Source: Kitasatospora sp. NBC_00374
GTDB lineage: Bacteria; Actinomycetota; Actinomycetes; Streptomycetales; Streptomycetaceae
DNA length: 64,000 nt
Direction: 5' to 3'
Assembly: GCF_041434935.1 (NCBI RefSeq)
Contig: NZ_CP107964.1
Coordinates: 682,001-746,000, forward strand
The translations under genes were made by a program, and so were the position numbers. Below, in pieces: positions 9,182-17,424 of this stretch. How positions within the stretch are numbered: the stretch's first letter is position 1; each line of letters opens with the position of its first letter. Below the pieces are notes generated by a model, which made no database searches, was not told where the DNA came from, and worked only from the letters and a program-made list of their open reading frames with translations.

Positions 9182-9841
9182 ATGCGCCAGAACCGGTTCG
9201 GATTCGCCCTGCTCGCCGGATTGAGCGTCCTCGCGCTGAGCACGGCCGCCCAGGCCGCCCCGCACAGCGCCGCCCCCCACAACACCGGCCCCGCGGTCGC
9301 CGCCGCCACCACCGGTCCGGCGGCCGGCAAGCAGATCGTCGACGTCGGCTCACCCTCCCAGCTTCCGGCCGCCCCCGCCGACGGCTCGGCCGCCCTCGCC
9401 CCGCAGGCCGTCACCGTCACCTACCGCACGCCGGCCTTCACCAACAACCACGGTGGCAAGTGTCTGGACGGCGACCTCAACACCATCAACAACGACGGCG
9501 CCAAGGTCCAGCTCTGGGGCTGCAACAACTGGGACAACCAGAGCTGGTACTGGACCCCGGCCCCGGGCCTGCCGGTCGGCTACTACACCATCCAGAACGG
9601 CCACGGCTGGAAGTGTCTGGACGGCGACCTGAACACCATCAACAACGACGGCGCCAAGGTCCAGCTCTGGGGCTGCAACGGCTGGGACAACCAGACCTGG
9701 TACTGGACCGGCAGCACGCTGCAGAACTCGCACGGCTGGAAGTGCCTTGACGGCGACCTCAACACCATCAACAACGACGGCGCCAAGGTCCAGCTCTGGG
9801 GCTGCAACGGCTGGGACAACCAGGCCTGGACCTGGCACTGA
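9182..9841 (+). CDS. Secreted three-repeat ricin-type lectin
   Basis: A 219-residue exported protein with no catalytic domain. The signal peptide ends near AAQA (about residue 25), followed by an Ala/Pro-rich region to about residue 85 and a beta-trefoil built from three nearly identical units. Each contains KCLDGDLNTINNDGAKVQLW, then GCN and NWDNQ or GWDNQ with a Trp. The units begin at bases 9458, 9611 and 9740. The Q-x-W signature of ricin B/CBM13 domains is seen as DNQ-x-W in each unit. It probably binds polysaccharide outside the cell and may assist the neighbouring glucanases. The near-identity of the repeats at DNA level is unusual for this fold. It converges with the GH16 gene across a hairpin. 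Confidence 0.88.
   Translation: MRQNRFGFALLAGLSVLALSTAAQAAPHSAAPHNTGPAVAAATTGPAAGKQIVDVGSPSQLPAAPADGSAALAPQAVTVTYRTPAFTNNHGGKCLDGDLNTINNDGAKVQLWGCNNWDNQSWYWTPAPGLPVGYYTIQNGHGWKCLDGDLNTINNDGAKVQLWGCNGWDNQTWYWTGSTLQNSHGWKCLDGDLNTINNDGAKVQLWGCNGWDNQAWTWH
9458..9838 (+). repeat. Three near-identical intragenic repeats
   Basis: Units of about 99 bp starting at 9458, 9611 and 9740 encode the lectin repeats. Over a core of about 70 bases they differ at only a few positions, mostly silent (for example CTG/CTT for Leu), which suggests recent duplication or gene conversion within the gene. Confidence 0.9.
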
Positions 9842-9856
9842 ACCAGCAGGCGGGAC

Positions 9857-9889
9857 CAGCAGCGGCCGGTGTGCGGCCGGCCGCTGCTG
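9857..9889. terminator. Bidirectional hairpin between lectin and GH16 genes
   Basis: Arms CAGCAGCGGCC (9857-9867) and GGCCGCTGCTG (9879-9889) pair perfectly, between convergent stops. Confidence 0.7.
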
Positions 9890-9934
9890 CGGCCCGAACG
9901 GGGCAGGCCGGCACGGAGGGGAGCCGGGCCGGCC

Positions 9935-10912
9935 TCAGCGCCAGACCTTGACGTAGTCGACCTTGAACTCGATCGGGGCGCCGGTGGGCGGCGCGGGGTG
10001 GTAACGGCCGGCGCCGACCGAGAGGTTGAGGATCAGGTAGGACGACCAGGTCGGGGTCACCCCCTTGCGGTCCGCGTGGATGCGGACGCCGTTCAGGTAC
10101 CAGTCCACCGAGTCCTGGCCGTAGCGGGTGCCGATGGTGACCCAGCGGCCGGGGGCGACCGCCGCGGGGTCGGTGTGGTACCGGTAGGTGGATCCGACGC
10201 GGTTGGACAGCTCCAGCATCGCCGGGTGGTCCGGGTGGTACTCGAAGGAGTCGACCTCGTTGCCGGAGTCCTTCCAGGTCCACAGGGCCGGCCAGGCCCC
10301 CAGGCCGGTCGACATCTGCACGCGGGTCTCGACGTAGTCCCCGGTCCTGACCCGGAAGCCCTCGGTGGAGCCCTCCGTGGTGAGCAGACCGGTGTCCCAG
10401 GACCGGCGTCCGTTCTCCAGCAGGTGGGTGCCGGGGCGCGCGGTGAAGGTCGCGATCCCGTCGGCGACACCGACGTTGGCCGGGTTGAGCCAGTCGAGCT
10501 TGTCGTCCTTGGGGTTGTGGTTGCCGAACTCGTACGCGCTGGTCCGGTCGGCCACCCACCGGGCGCCGGGGGCGAGGGGGGCGGAGAACTCGTCGGACCA
10601 CACCAGGGTGTGCCCGTCGGTGGGCGGGCCCGGCTTGGTGCCCGGCGGCCGCTCCGGCGGGATGCAGGGCCGGGCGAACGGGAAGCACACCGGCCAGCCG
10701 GTGGTGGGGCAGTTCGCGCACCCGAGCGCGCCGGGCAGCGATCCGAACAGGCCGGGCAGCTGCGAGCCGAGGCCCCAGTCCTGCGGGCGGGGCGCGTAGA
10801 CGCCCGTGGGGACGGGCGGGAGGGTCAGCGCGGACGGGGCCGGGCTGCCGATGCCGAGCCCCAGTGCGGTCAGCGTGGCGACCACGGCCGCCCGCCGTCC
10901 GACCCGCCGCAC
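9935..10912 (-). CDS. Secreted GH16-family glycoside hydrolase
   Basis: An exported enzyme of the GH16 (laminarinase-like) family, 325 residues from the GTG used here. The catalytic box is E-V-D-S-F-E (context GNEVDSFEYH), with flanking WPALWTWKD before it and YLILNLSVG and VDYVKVW after it, as in GH16. A Cys/Pro-rich spacer (CANCPTTGWPVCFPFARPC) separates the signal peptide from the catalytic part. The GTG at 10912 sits directly before a signal peptide (RRVGRRAAVVATLTALGLG). The frame stays open to an ATG at 11113, which would add 67 Arg/Pro-rich residues and has no good ribosome binding site. Substrate probably beta-glucan or galactan; not decidable by eye. Confidence 0.87.
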   Translation of the reverse strand: MRRVGRRAAVVATLTALGLGIGSPAPSALTLPPVPTGVYAPRPQDWGLGSQLPGLFGSLPGALGCANCPTTGWPVCFPFARPCIPPERPPGTKPGPPTDGHTLVWSDEFSAPLAPGARWVADRTSAYEFGNHNPKDDKLDWLNPANVGVADGIATFTARPGTHLLENGRRSWDTGLLTTEGSTEGFRVRTGDYVETRVQMSTGLGAWPALWTWKDSGNEVDSFEYHPDHPAMLELSNRVGSTYRYHTDPAAVAPGRWVTIGTRYGQDSVDWYLNGVRIHADRKGVTPTWSSYLILNLSVGAGRYHPAPPTGAPIEFKVDYVKVWR

Positions 10913-11443
10913 CGCGCCGGCCCGTCCCCGGACTCCTCGGCGGGGCCGGGTGCTCGCCGTCGGCGGCCCGTCGCACCGGCCGACGGGCGGGCCCGCCCCG
11001 GCGTGCTCCCGGGGGTCGGCCGGCACGGGCTCGGCCGATCGGCCCTGGCGGGGGCTCGGTGACCCCCCGTCACCGGGCGTCCCGATAAAGGACGGATGAT
11101 CAGAAAGTGTCATGAGCTCTGTATCTCACGCCCCCTGGAGCGCCGCTCGCCGACCAATCCCGACCTCGGCAAAAGGGTGACCCCACGTCATGTCCGGTGG
11201 CTCGCGCCGAGGCCCGCGGACAGCTCCGCACCCGGACGATCCGCGCCACCGACCCCGTCGCACCAGGGCCGCGATGTCTGGACCATTGACATGACCACCT
11301 CCCGCGACCCATTCTGAGAGCGCTCTCAGCCGCCCGAAGAAGACCTCCGGGTCCCGGCGCGGAGAGCTCCGCCGTCATCGGCCGCCCCACCCGGCCGACC
11401 TGACGCCGCGGCACCATCGCCCCCCACCGAAGGAGCCGACCCG
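10913..11443. other. Divergent regulatory region between GH16 and GH64 genes
   Basis: About 530 bp between the chosen starts. Most of it is open in the GH16 frame but not coding-like. The GH64-proximal part holds the TTGACA promoter and CebR-like palindrome (11286-11329), with a weaker DasR-like GTCTGGACCA at 11276-11285 immediately before. Confidence 0.5.
11286..11329 (+). promoter_or_regulatory. TTGACA promoter with CebR/LacI-type palindromic operator
   Basis: TTGACA at 11286-11291, with a possible -10 CATTCT at 11310-11315 (18-bp spacing), runs into the perfect 16-bp palindrome CTGAGAGCGCTCTCAG (11314-11329). The inner 14 bases match the CebR/CelR operator TGGGAGCGCTCCCA except for one symmetric change in each half (A for G, T for C). 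CebR-type LacI repressors respond to cello- or laminari-oligosaccharides. Overlap with the expected start site is ideal for repression of the downstream beta-1,3-glucanase. Confidence 0.7.
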
Positions 11444-12658
11444 ATGGGAACGAGACGAGCACCCGCACCCCGCACGGCGGGCCGCACCTGCCTGGCCCTC
11501 GCCCTGGCCGTGTCCGCCGGGCTGGCCGTCGGCGCCCCCGCACAGCCCGCCCAGGCCGCCGTGGCGGCGACCGTCCCGCTCACCATCACCAACAACTCCG
11601 GCCGCGGCGAACCGGTCTACATCTACAACCTGGGCACCCTGCTCTCCACCGGCCAGCAGGGCTGGGCCGACGCCAACGGCGCCTTCCACCCCTGGCCCGG
11701 CGGGGCGAACCCGCCGGCACCGGCCCCCGACGCGGCGATCACCGGCCCGGCGAGCGGCCGCGCCACGACCATCCGGATCCCCAAGTTCTCCGGACGGATC
11801 TACTTCTCCTACGGGCAGAAGCTCGTCTTCAAGCTGGCCACCGGCGGCCTGGTCCAGCCCGCGGTGCAGAACCCGAGCGACCCGAACCGCAACATCCTCT
11901 TCAACTGGTCCGAGTACACGCTCAACGACGCCGGGCTGTGGATCAACAGCACCCAGGTCGACATGTTCTCGGCCCCGTACGCGGTCGGGGTGAAGGCAGC
12001 CGACGGCACCACCCGGAGCACCGGCCACCTCAAGCCCGGCGGCTACCAGGGCTTCTTCAACGCCCTCAAGGCGCAGCCGGGCGGTTGGGCCAACCTCGTC
12101 CAGACCCGCTCCGACGGCACCGTCCTGCGCGCCCTCGCGCCCGGCCACGGCATCGAGACCGGTGCGCTCCCGGCCACCGCCATGAACGACTACGTCAACC
12201 GGGTGTGGAGCAGGTACGCCGGCTCCACGCTGACGGTGACGCCGTTCGCGGACCAGCCGAACACCAAGTACTACGGCCGCGTCGCCGGCAACGTCATGAA
12301 CTTCACCAACAGCGCGGGCGCCGTCGTCACCAGCTTCCAGAAGCCGGACTCCGACAGCATCTTCGGCTGCTACAAGCTCCTCGACGCTCCCAACGACCTG
12401 GTCCGGGGCCCGATCTCGCGCACGCTGTGCGCGGGCTACAACCGTTCCACCCTGCTCACCAACCCGAACCAGCCGGACTCCGGCTCGGCCGGTTTCTACC
12501 AGGACGCGGTGACCAACCACTACGCGCGCAAGATCCATGCCCAGATGGCCGACGGATCGGCGTACGCCTTCGCCTTCGACGACGTCGGCCACCACGAGTC
12601 GCTGGTGCACGACGGCAACCCGCAGCAGGCCTATGTGACGCTCGACCCGCTCAACTGA
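11444..12658 (+). CDS. Secreted GH64 beta-1,3-glucanase
   Basis: A 404-residue exported enzyme of glycoside hydrolase family 64 (laminaripentaose-producing beta-1,3-glucanase type). A Tat- or Sec-like signal peptide ends near AQA (about residue 38). The mature protein starts with a thaumatin-like beta-sandwich (VPLTITNNSGRGEPVYIYNLG) and contains GRIYFSYGQKLVFKL, NWSEYTLNDAGLWINSTQVDMFSAP and SIFGCYKLLDAPNDL, all typical of the family. It would cleave curdlan, laminarin or fungal wall glucan. It is full length, with an AAGGAG-like site before the ATG. The CebR-like palindrome upstream suggests induction by oligosaccharides. A small hairpin (12679-12693) follows the stop. Confidence 0.93.
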   Translation: MGTRRAPAPRTAGRTCLALALAVSAGLAVGAPAQPAQAAVAATVPLTITNNSGRGEPVYIYNLGTLLSTGQQGWADANGAFHPWPGGANPPAPAPDAAITGPASGRATTIRIPKFSGRIYFSYGQKLVFKLATGGLVQPAVQNPSDPNRNILFNWSEYTLNDAGLWINSTQVDMFSAPYAVGVKAADGTTRSTGHLKPGGYQGFFNALKAQPGGWANLVQTRSDGTVLRALAPGHGIETGALPATAMNDYVNRVWSRYAGSTLTVTPFADQPNTKYYGRVAGNVMNFTNSAGAVVTSFQKPDSDSIFGCYKLLDAPNDLVRGPISRTLCAGYNRSTLLTNPNQPDSGSAGFYQDAVTNHYARKIHAQMADGSAYAFAFDDVGHHESLVHDGNPQQAYVTLDPLN

Positions 12659-12883
12659 CCGGGCACAGGAGGCCTAAGCTCGGGGCGCCCGAGAATCGCG
12701 GCCACGGCACGCCCGCGGCCGCCCGGCGGAGGAGTGGAGCGCCGTGCTGGCCGGCCTGGATGCCGCACTCGTGCGCGAACTGCAGCACAACGGCCGGGCG
12801 AGCTGCCCGGGCGCGCGGCCCCGCGCCGCTCCGACCGGGCGGACCCTCCGTCCCACCGGGCCCGACCGCTGTACGGTGACCGG

Positions 12884-13309
12884 ATGACACCGGACGAGAC
12901 CCTGCGCGCCCTCGCCACCCTGGAGGCGGCCTGGACGCACGACGAGCAGGCCGTGGCCGCGCTGGCCCAGCGCGGCCCGGGTGAGCCGACCCTGCCGGTG
13001 CTGGTCGCCGACTACGGGGATCTGGTCCTGCAGTCGCTGGTCACCCTCGCTCTCGGCATCGACGAGAGCGAGGGCGACGAGGGGGCGGAGGCCGCGTCCG
13101 AGGCGATGCGGACGGATGTGACGGCCCGGATGTGCACCGTCCTCGGCCGGACACTCAGGACCTGGGCGGCCGGCGCCGACGACGGCGCGGCGGCGGACAT
13201 CGCCCGCGCCGTCATCGCCGCCATCCTGAACTTCACCGAGGACGCGGACGAGAGCGACGTCCTGCCGCTGCTCACGGCCCTGCGGGCGAAGGCGCTGGAC
13301 AGCGCCTGA
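12884..13309 (+). CDS. Hypothetical protein, all-helical
   Basis: A 141-residue protein, largely helical by composition, with an acidic loop (DESEGDEGAE) near residue 65. No motif or family is recognised. The ATG at 12884 is chosen because coding-like composition begins there; the upstream in-frame region is Arg/Pro-rich and looks non-coding. It sits between GH64 and the convergent SARP gene. Confidence 0.6.
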   Translation: MTPDETLRALATLEAAWTHDEQAVAALAQRGPGEPTLPVLVADYGDLVLQSLVTLALGIDESEGDEGAEAASEAMRTDVTARMCTVLGRTLRTWAAGADDGAAADIARAVIAAILNFTEDADESDVLPLLTALRAKALDSA

Positions 13310-13323
13310 CCGCCGGCCGCGCC

Positions 13324-13339
13324 GCACGCCCCGGCGTGC
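13324..13339. terminator. Short hairpin between convergent genes
   Basis: GCACGCC (13324-13330) and GGCGTGC (13333-13339) form a compact stem between the stop of the 141-residue gene and that of the SARP-like gene. Confidence 0.45.
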
Positions 13340-13396
13340 TCGTCCGTCCGGTCGGGCAGCGCCTTCGGGGTGACGCCGCCGAGCCACTCGACCGGC

Positions 13397-14635
13397 TCAC
13401 CGGAGCGCCGCGTCCCCCCGGTCGGGCAGCCGGGGACGAGGATCGTCCACCCGGCGCCCGCCGGGCGGCCGCGCCGACGCCCGTAGCCGCGACAGGGCCC
13501 GCGTACGCTCGGCGGCCGGCTGCTCGGACGCCGCCAGCTCGGCCGCGAACTCGCCGACCAGGGGGTGGAAGCGGTACGCGTCCGGGCCCGGTCGCTCCAG
13601 CAGGTGACGCTCCACCAGGAGGTCCAGCAGGTCGGCGGCCCGGTCCGGCCCCTCGCCGAGCAGCACCCGGACGGCCTGCGGCCCGAGCGGGCCCTGTGGC
13701 CGCAGGCCGAGCAGCCGGAAGGCCCGGGCCGCGTCGCGGCAGAGCGGGGCCGGGTCGGCCAGCAGCGCGTGGTAGCTCGTCAGGAAGGTCTCCCGGACGG
13801 CGAGGTGGTCGAGGGCGAGGACGTCCAGCCGGCCACCGGCCGGGGAGGGCCGGCGCGCCAGGGTGTCCGGCGGTTCGCCGGGCCGGGCGGCCAGCCGGGC
13901 GGCGGCGATCCGGACGGCGAGCGGCAGCCCCGCGCAGGCGTCCAGGATCCGCTCGGCGGACCGCCGGTCGGCGGCGATCCGGTCGGCGCCGCACACCGCG
14001 GCCAGCAACTGCCGTTGCTCCGGCCCGGTCAGCGGTCCAAGGGCGATGCGGGCCGGGCCGGGCAGCGCGGCGAGGGTGCGGCGGCTGGTGACGATCGCGG
14101 CCGAGCCACCGCTGCCCGGCAGGAGCGGGAGGACCTGCTCGGTGTCGCGGGCGTCGTCGAGGACGATCAGGATCCGGCGCTCCGCGAGGACGGCGCGGTA
14201 GAGGGCCGCGCGGTCGTCGGTGTGCTCCGGGAGGTGCCGGGCATCGGTCCCGAGGTCGGTGAGGAAGCGCGCGAGCAGGTCGTGCGCGCTCCGGGCGCCA
14301 CGGGCCCGGCGCAGGTGTCCGGCGAAGTCCTCCGCGTCGAGCTCGCCCTCGTTCACCTCGATCAGGTAGCCGGGCGGGACGGCTCTGAGCCTGGCGCCGC
14401 CCTGGGGCCCGAGGCCGCGCCGCAGCCGGGCCGCGTGGTTGTGCAGCGAGGACCTCGCGGTCCGGGGCGGACTCCCGCACCACAGGACGGCCTCCAACTG
14501 CTCGACGGAGACCGCCTGGTTGCAGCGCAGCAGGAGCGCCGCCAGCAGCAGCCGGGTCTTCGTCCCCGCGAGGGCGCGCGGGCCGCTCCCGTCCGTGAGC
14601 GTGAGTGGCCCGAGCAGGCCGAACCGGATCCCCAC
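13397..14635 (-). CDS. SARP/AfsR-type regulator lacking BTAD and P-loop (internal deletion)
   Basis: A 412-residue protein. Residues 1-95 are an OmpR-type winged helix as in SARP regulators (FGLLGPLTL ... LLLAALLLRCNQAVSVEQL ... PGYLIEV). In AfsR-like proteins a BTAD domain of about 150 residues and then an NB-ARC ATPase with a P-loop should follow. Here the sequence jumps after HLRRARGARSAH straight to LLARFLTDLGTDA and RILIVLDDARD, which match the middle of an NB-ARC domain (Walker B). BTAD and Walker A are both missing with the frame kept. DNA binding may survive, but activation and ATP binding are doubtful. The GTG at 14635 follows a GGGGGGCGG tract. No biosynthetic cluster is next to it. 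Confidence 0.85.
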   Translation of the reverse strand: MGIRFGLLGPLTLTDGSGPRALAGTKTRLLLAALLLRCNQAVSVEQLEAVLWCGSPPRTARSSLHNHAARLRRGLGPQGGARLRAVPPGYLIEVNEGELDAEDFAGHLRRARGARSAHDLLARFLTDLGTDARHLPEHTDDRAALYRAVLAERRILIVLDDARDTEQVLPLLPGSGGSAAIVTSRRTLAALPGPARIALGPLTGPEQRQLLAAVCGADRIAADRRSAERILDACAGLPLAVRIAAARLAARPGEPPDTLARRPSPAGGRLDVLALDHLAVRETFLTSYHALLADPAPLCRDAARAFRLLGLRPQGPLGPQAVRVLLGEGPDRAADLLDLLVERHLLERPGPDAYRFHPLVGEFAAELAASEQPAAERTRALSRLRASARPPGGRRVDDPRPRLPDRGDAALR

Positions 14636-14783
14636 GCGCCGCCCCCCGACCTGACTGCCACTCACATGGCCTTCGTCACACGTGAGTCGTATGTTAGTCG
14701 TCCGTTGGCAGACGAAGAGATGATCCTCCGGTCCACGACACGGCGGGCCCGGCCCGCCGCCTCCGTCCACGAAAGGTACGACC

Positions 14784-15185
14784 GTGCGATCTCGCTCCGT
14801 CCTGGCCGTGTCGGCCGCCCTCGCGGCCCTCACTCTCGCCCTGGCGCCCGCCGCCTCGGCCCGTGGCAACTACCTCGCGTACGCGTCGAAGACCAAGCTC
14901 TCCAACGGCAACCTGTTCACCCAGATCACCCCGCAGTACGACGGCACGGGCTACTGGCGGATGGAGGAGTGGTACGAGAAGACCGGCGGCGGCACGATCA
15001 ACCAGAAGCTCGGGTTCAACTACCACGGTTACAGCTACGCGAACGGCTGGATCGTCCAGACCTCCGGCACCTCGCGGATGCAGAGCTTCCACGATCTGGG
15101 CTTCACCGACTGCTCGGACGTCGTCGGCTGGATGGAGGTCGACGGCCAGGGCACCTACTACAACGCCCCGGTGGGCATCTGCTGA
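14784..15185 (+). CDS. Small secreted protein of unknown function
   Basis: A 133-residue exported protein with a GTG start (GAAAGG 7 bases upstream). The signal peptide ends near ASA (about residue 26). The mature 105 residues are rich in Tyr, Gly and Trp (YHGYSYANGW, YWRMEEWYEK), with two Cys near the C terminus (DCSDVVGW, VGIC) that could pair. The composition is that of a small beta-rich secreted protein. No family recognised. Divergent from the SARP-like gene, from which it is separated by a promoter region of about 150 bp. Confidence 0.75.
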   Translation: MRSRSVLAVSAALAALTLALAPAASARGNYLAYASKTKLSNGNLFTQITPQYDGTGYWRMEEWYEKTGGGTINQKLGFNYHGYSYANGWIVQTSGTSRMQSFHDLGFTDCSDVVGWMEVDGQGTYYNAPVGIC

Positions 15186-15198
15186 CGACCCGTACGAC

Positions 15199-15230
15199 CG
15201 GCCCGGCTCCGCTCCGGCGGGGCCGGGCCG
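15199..15230 (+). terminator. Hairpin after small secreted protein gene
   Basis: CGGCCCGGC (15199-15207) pairs with GCCGGGCCG (15222-15230), 14 bp after the stop. Confidence 0.6.
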
Positions 15231-15266
15231 CCCTTCAGTCCCCGACCCCAGGAACCGACGGCTCCC

Positions 15267-16616
15267 ATGATCGAAGCAGCCCTTCGCGGCAATCAGTCGC
15301 TCCTCCTCGTCGCAGCGGTGCTGTGGGCGCTCGGCGCCGTTCCGACCTGGTTCGCGAGCCGCCGGTACGGCGTCTCCCCGGTGTGGGCGCTCGGCGCGGC
15401 CGGCTCGCTGTCGCTGGTGCTCGCGGCCACGCTCTACCCGCTGAGCCCGCAGGCGCCGGCCGCGATGACGTGCACGGTGCAGCGGGACGTGGTGGGTGCG
15501 CTCCTCGGCGACCAGGGGCTGATGAACGCGGCGATGTTCGTGCCGGCGTCGTTCTTCCTGACGGTCGTCTCCCACCGGCCGCTGCCCGTCGCCGCGGCCA
15601 CCGCCGTGCTGTCCGGGGCGATCGAGGTCACTCAGGCGCTCGTCTCCGGGATGGGGCGGGCGTGCGACTCGGCGGACCTCGAGGCCAATGTGGTCGGCGC
15701 CCTGCTGGGCTGTCTGGTCGGCCGGCTGTGGCTGCGGCGCGCCGGCTCCCGTGCGCTCGGCCGGGAGATCCGGCTGACCTCGGTCATCGCCGTCGGCGGC
15801 GGCGCTGTCCTGGCGGCCGTCGCCGTCCCCGCGCTGCTCTTCGTCGTCTCGGACGTGAGCGACGGGCACCGGGCCGACCACGCGCAGACCGCGGCCGCCA
15901 CGGACGCGGCGCACCGGTTCTTCGGCTCCGACACCGCGGTCCGGCGGGTCCAGTACTCGCCCGGCGGCTCCGGGCAGCCCGGCCGGGTCGAGGTCGCCAC
16001 CGCCGCGGGGAACCTCGTACTGGACTGGCCGTCCCGCGAGGTGTCCTCCGGGGTCCTGGGATCCGTCCCCGAACTGCCGGAGGGCCGCCCGCAGCTGTCC
16101 GACGAGGCCGCGCTGGCCGCGGGCACCGACTTCGCCCGGGCCCACTTCCCTTGGGCGCTGTCGGACTCGGCCACCACGGTCTACCCGGCGGGCGGCCCCG
16201 GCGGCACGGCCAGGCTGGTCCAGTGGCGGTCCCGTGTCGACGGGGTCCTGATGCCCATGCGGCTCGACCTGGTGGTGGGCGACGACCGCCGGGTGGTGTC
16301 CTTCTCGGCCCGGCACATCCCGCCGCCCGCCCTGCCGAAACCTGCGGTGAGCGCGGAGCGGGCCAAGGAGTTGGCCACCCGCCCGGGAATGACGGTCACC
16401 GGTGGCGAACTGATCGCCAAGGCCGATCAGCGGGGCGAGTGGCACCTCTGCTGGCTGCTGGCCCTCACCCCGGCCGGGCTCACCATCCCGTCGGACGCTC
16501 CCGCCCGGGCCCGGCCCGCCCAGGGCGGCGAGAGTCCGGGACAGGCCGTGGTGTTCCTGGACGCCGTCACCGGCGAGCCGATCAGGAGCGGCGGCCTGCT
16601 CGACGCGAACCACTGA
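15267..16616 (+). CDS. VanZ-like membrane protein with extracytoplasmic C-terminal domain
   Basis: A 449-residue protein. The first 150 residues hold four hydrophobic segments in the VanZ arrangement, including LYPLSPQAP and the helix SGAIEVTQALVSGMGRACDSADLEANVVGALLGCLVG (written here as family hallmarks: E-x2-Q and D-x3-N). A fifth membrane segment lies at about residues 175-195 and is followed by a soluble domain of about 250 residues with repeated two-strand units that loosely resemble PepSY-type modules. VanZ-family proteins have been linked to glycopeptide or lipoglycopeptide susceptibility, but no van genes are near. Function inferred only at family level. A hairpin terminator follows. 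Confidence 0.8.
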   Translation: MIEAALRGNQSLLLVAAVLWALGAVPTWFASRRYGVSPVWALGAAGSLSLVLAATLYPLSPQAPAAMTCTVQRDVVGALLGDQGLMNAAMFVPASFFLTVVSHRPLPVAAATAVLSGAIEVTQALVSGMGRACDSADLEANVVGALLGCLVGRLWLRRAGSRALGREIRLTSVIAVGGGAVLAAVAVPALLFVVSDVSDGHRADHAQTAAATDAAHRFFGSDTAVRRVQYSPGGSGQPGRVEVATAAGNLVLDWPSREVSSGVLGSVPELPEGRPQLSDEAALAAGTDFARAHFPWALSDSATTVYPAGGPGGTARLVQWRSRVDGVLMPMRLDLVVGDDRRVVSFSARHIPPPALPKPAVSAERAKELATRPGMTVTGGELIAKADQRGEWHLCWLLALTPAGLTIPSDAPARARPAQGGESPGQAVVFLDAVTGEPIRSGGLLDANH

Positions 16617-16680
16617 CGGCGGGCCTCCCGCAGGGCCGCGCGACGGCCTCGATCCGTCCGCCCGCCTGGCCGGTGCAGAG

Positions 16681-16709
16681 GTGCGGGGCGGGCGAGGCCG
16701 GCCCCGCAC
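16681..16709. terminator. Bidirectional hairpin between convergent genes
   Basis: GTGCGGGGC (16681-16689) pairs perfectly with GCCCCGCAC (16701-16709), between the VanZ-like and AMIN-like stops. Confidence 0.7.
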
Positions 16710-16712
16710 CGC

Positions 16713-17294
16713 TCAGCGGGTGGCGTTCCAGCTGTGCGCGACGTCGACGACCAGCCGGTCGTCCAGCTGGAACACCCGGAACGGCAGTCGGGCGCGGACG
16801 CCGAGGCCGATCTGGGTCTGGCCCTCGAAACTGGCGGCGAAGCGCGTGTCGACGAAGGTTCGGTAGCCCTTCAGGTCCACCCCGGGCAGCGGCTGCCCGG
16901 CCCGCGCCGGGAAGGTCGTGGCACCGGTCCCCGGGTCGTACGAGGGGGCCACCACCACGATCTCCAGCACCGCCCCGCCGCGGACCGGGACCGGCCGGCC
17001 GGAGCCGTCCTGGAGAATCGTGTCCACGTACCGGACGTGGTAGCCGACCGGGTGCGCGGCGGACGTGCCGGGCACGTCGAGCACGAGCCGGTCGTAGCAG
17101 GGGTGAGCACCGGTTCTGATGTTCACCAGGGGCTGGGAGCCGGATGCCGTCCGGTCCTCCGGCAGGCTGCCCCAGCCGGTCGGGCACTGCGCGACCGCCG
17201 CGGCCGGGGGCGCCGCCGAGGCCGTCACCGGTGCGATCGCCGCTCCGGTGCCCGCGAGAACGACCGCCATCGGAATCATCGTCCAACGTCGCAT
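16713..17294 (-). CDS. Secreted AMIN-like domain protein
   Basis: A 193-residue exported protein. The signal peptide ends near ASAAP (about residue 30). The mature part fits the AMIN-like domain found in actinobacterial secreted proteins: CYDRLVLDVPG near the start, a repeated strand pattern, YRTFVDTRFAASFEGQTQIGLGVR, and the closing FRVFQLDDRLVVDVAH. Such domains are thought to bind at the cell envelope. The ATG at 17294 is supported by GGAGG 9 bases upstream. A single Cys pair (QCPTGW, PCYD) may form a disulfide. Confidence 0.82.
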   Translation of the reverse strand: MRRWTMIPMAVVLAGTGAAIAPVTASAAPPAAAVAQCPTGWGSLPEDRTASGSQPLVNIRTGAHPCYDRLVLDVPGTSAAHPVGYHVRYVDTILQDGSGRPVPVRGGAVLEIVVVAPSYDPGTGATTFPARAGQPLPGVDLKGYRTFVDTRFAASFEGQTQIGLGVRARLPFRVFQLDDRLVVDVAHSWNATR

Positions 17295-17424
17295 GACCAC
17301 CGCCTCCTCGGGCGTGTGTCCCCCCGTAGAGCGTGTGTCCCCCATAAAGTCCCTCATAGAGAAGGACGGGCGGCGCGGGTCGATGGTTGCGGCCGGTGCC
17401 GGCCGGTGCGGCCGCGCGGCGGTG

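Noticed and set aside
13397..14635. SARP gene as marker of an antibiotic biosynthetic cluster
   Set aside because: No polyketide synthase, peptide synthetase or other biosynthetic core genes are anywhere near, and the regulator itself lacks key domains.
13565..17119. Nearly 1200-codon plus-strand open frame
   Set aside because: It spans the opposite strand of the SARP gene and out-of-frame parts of two good plus-strand genes. Its product is low complexity and matches nothing.
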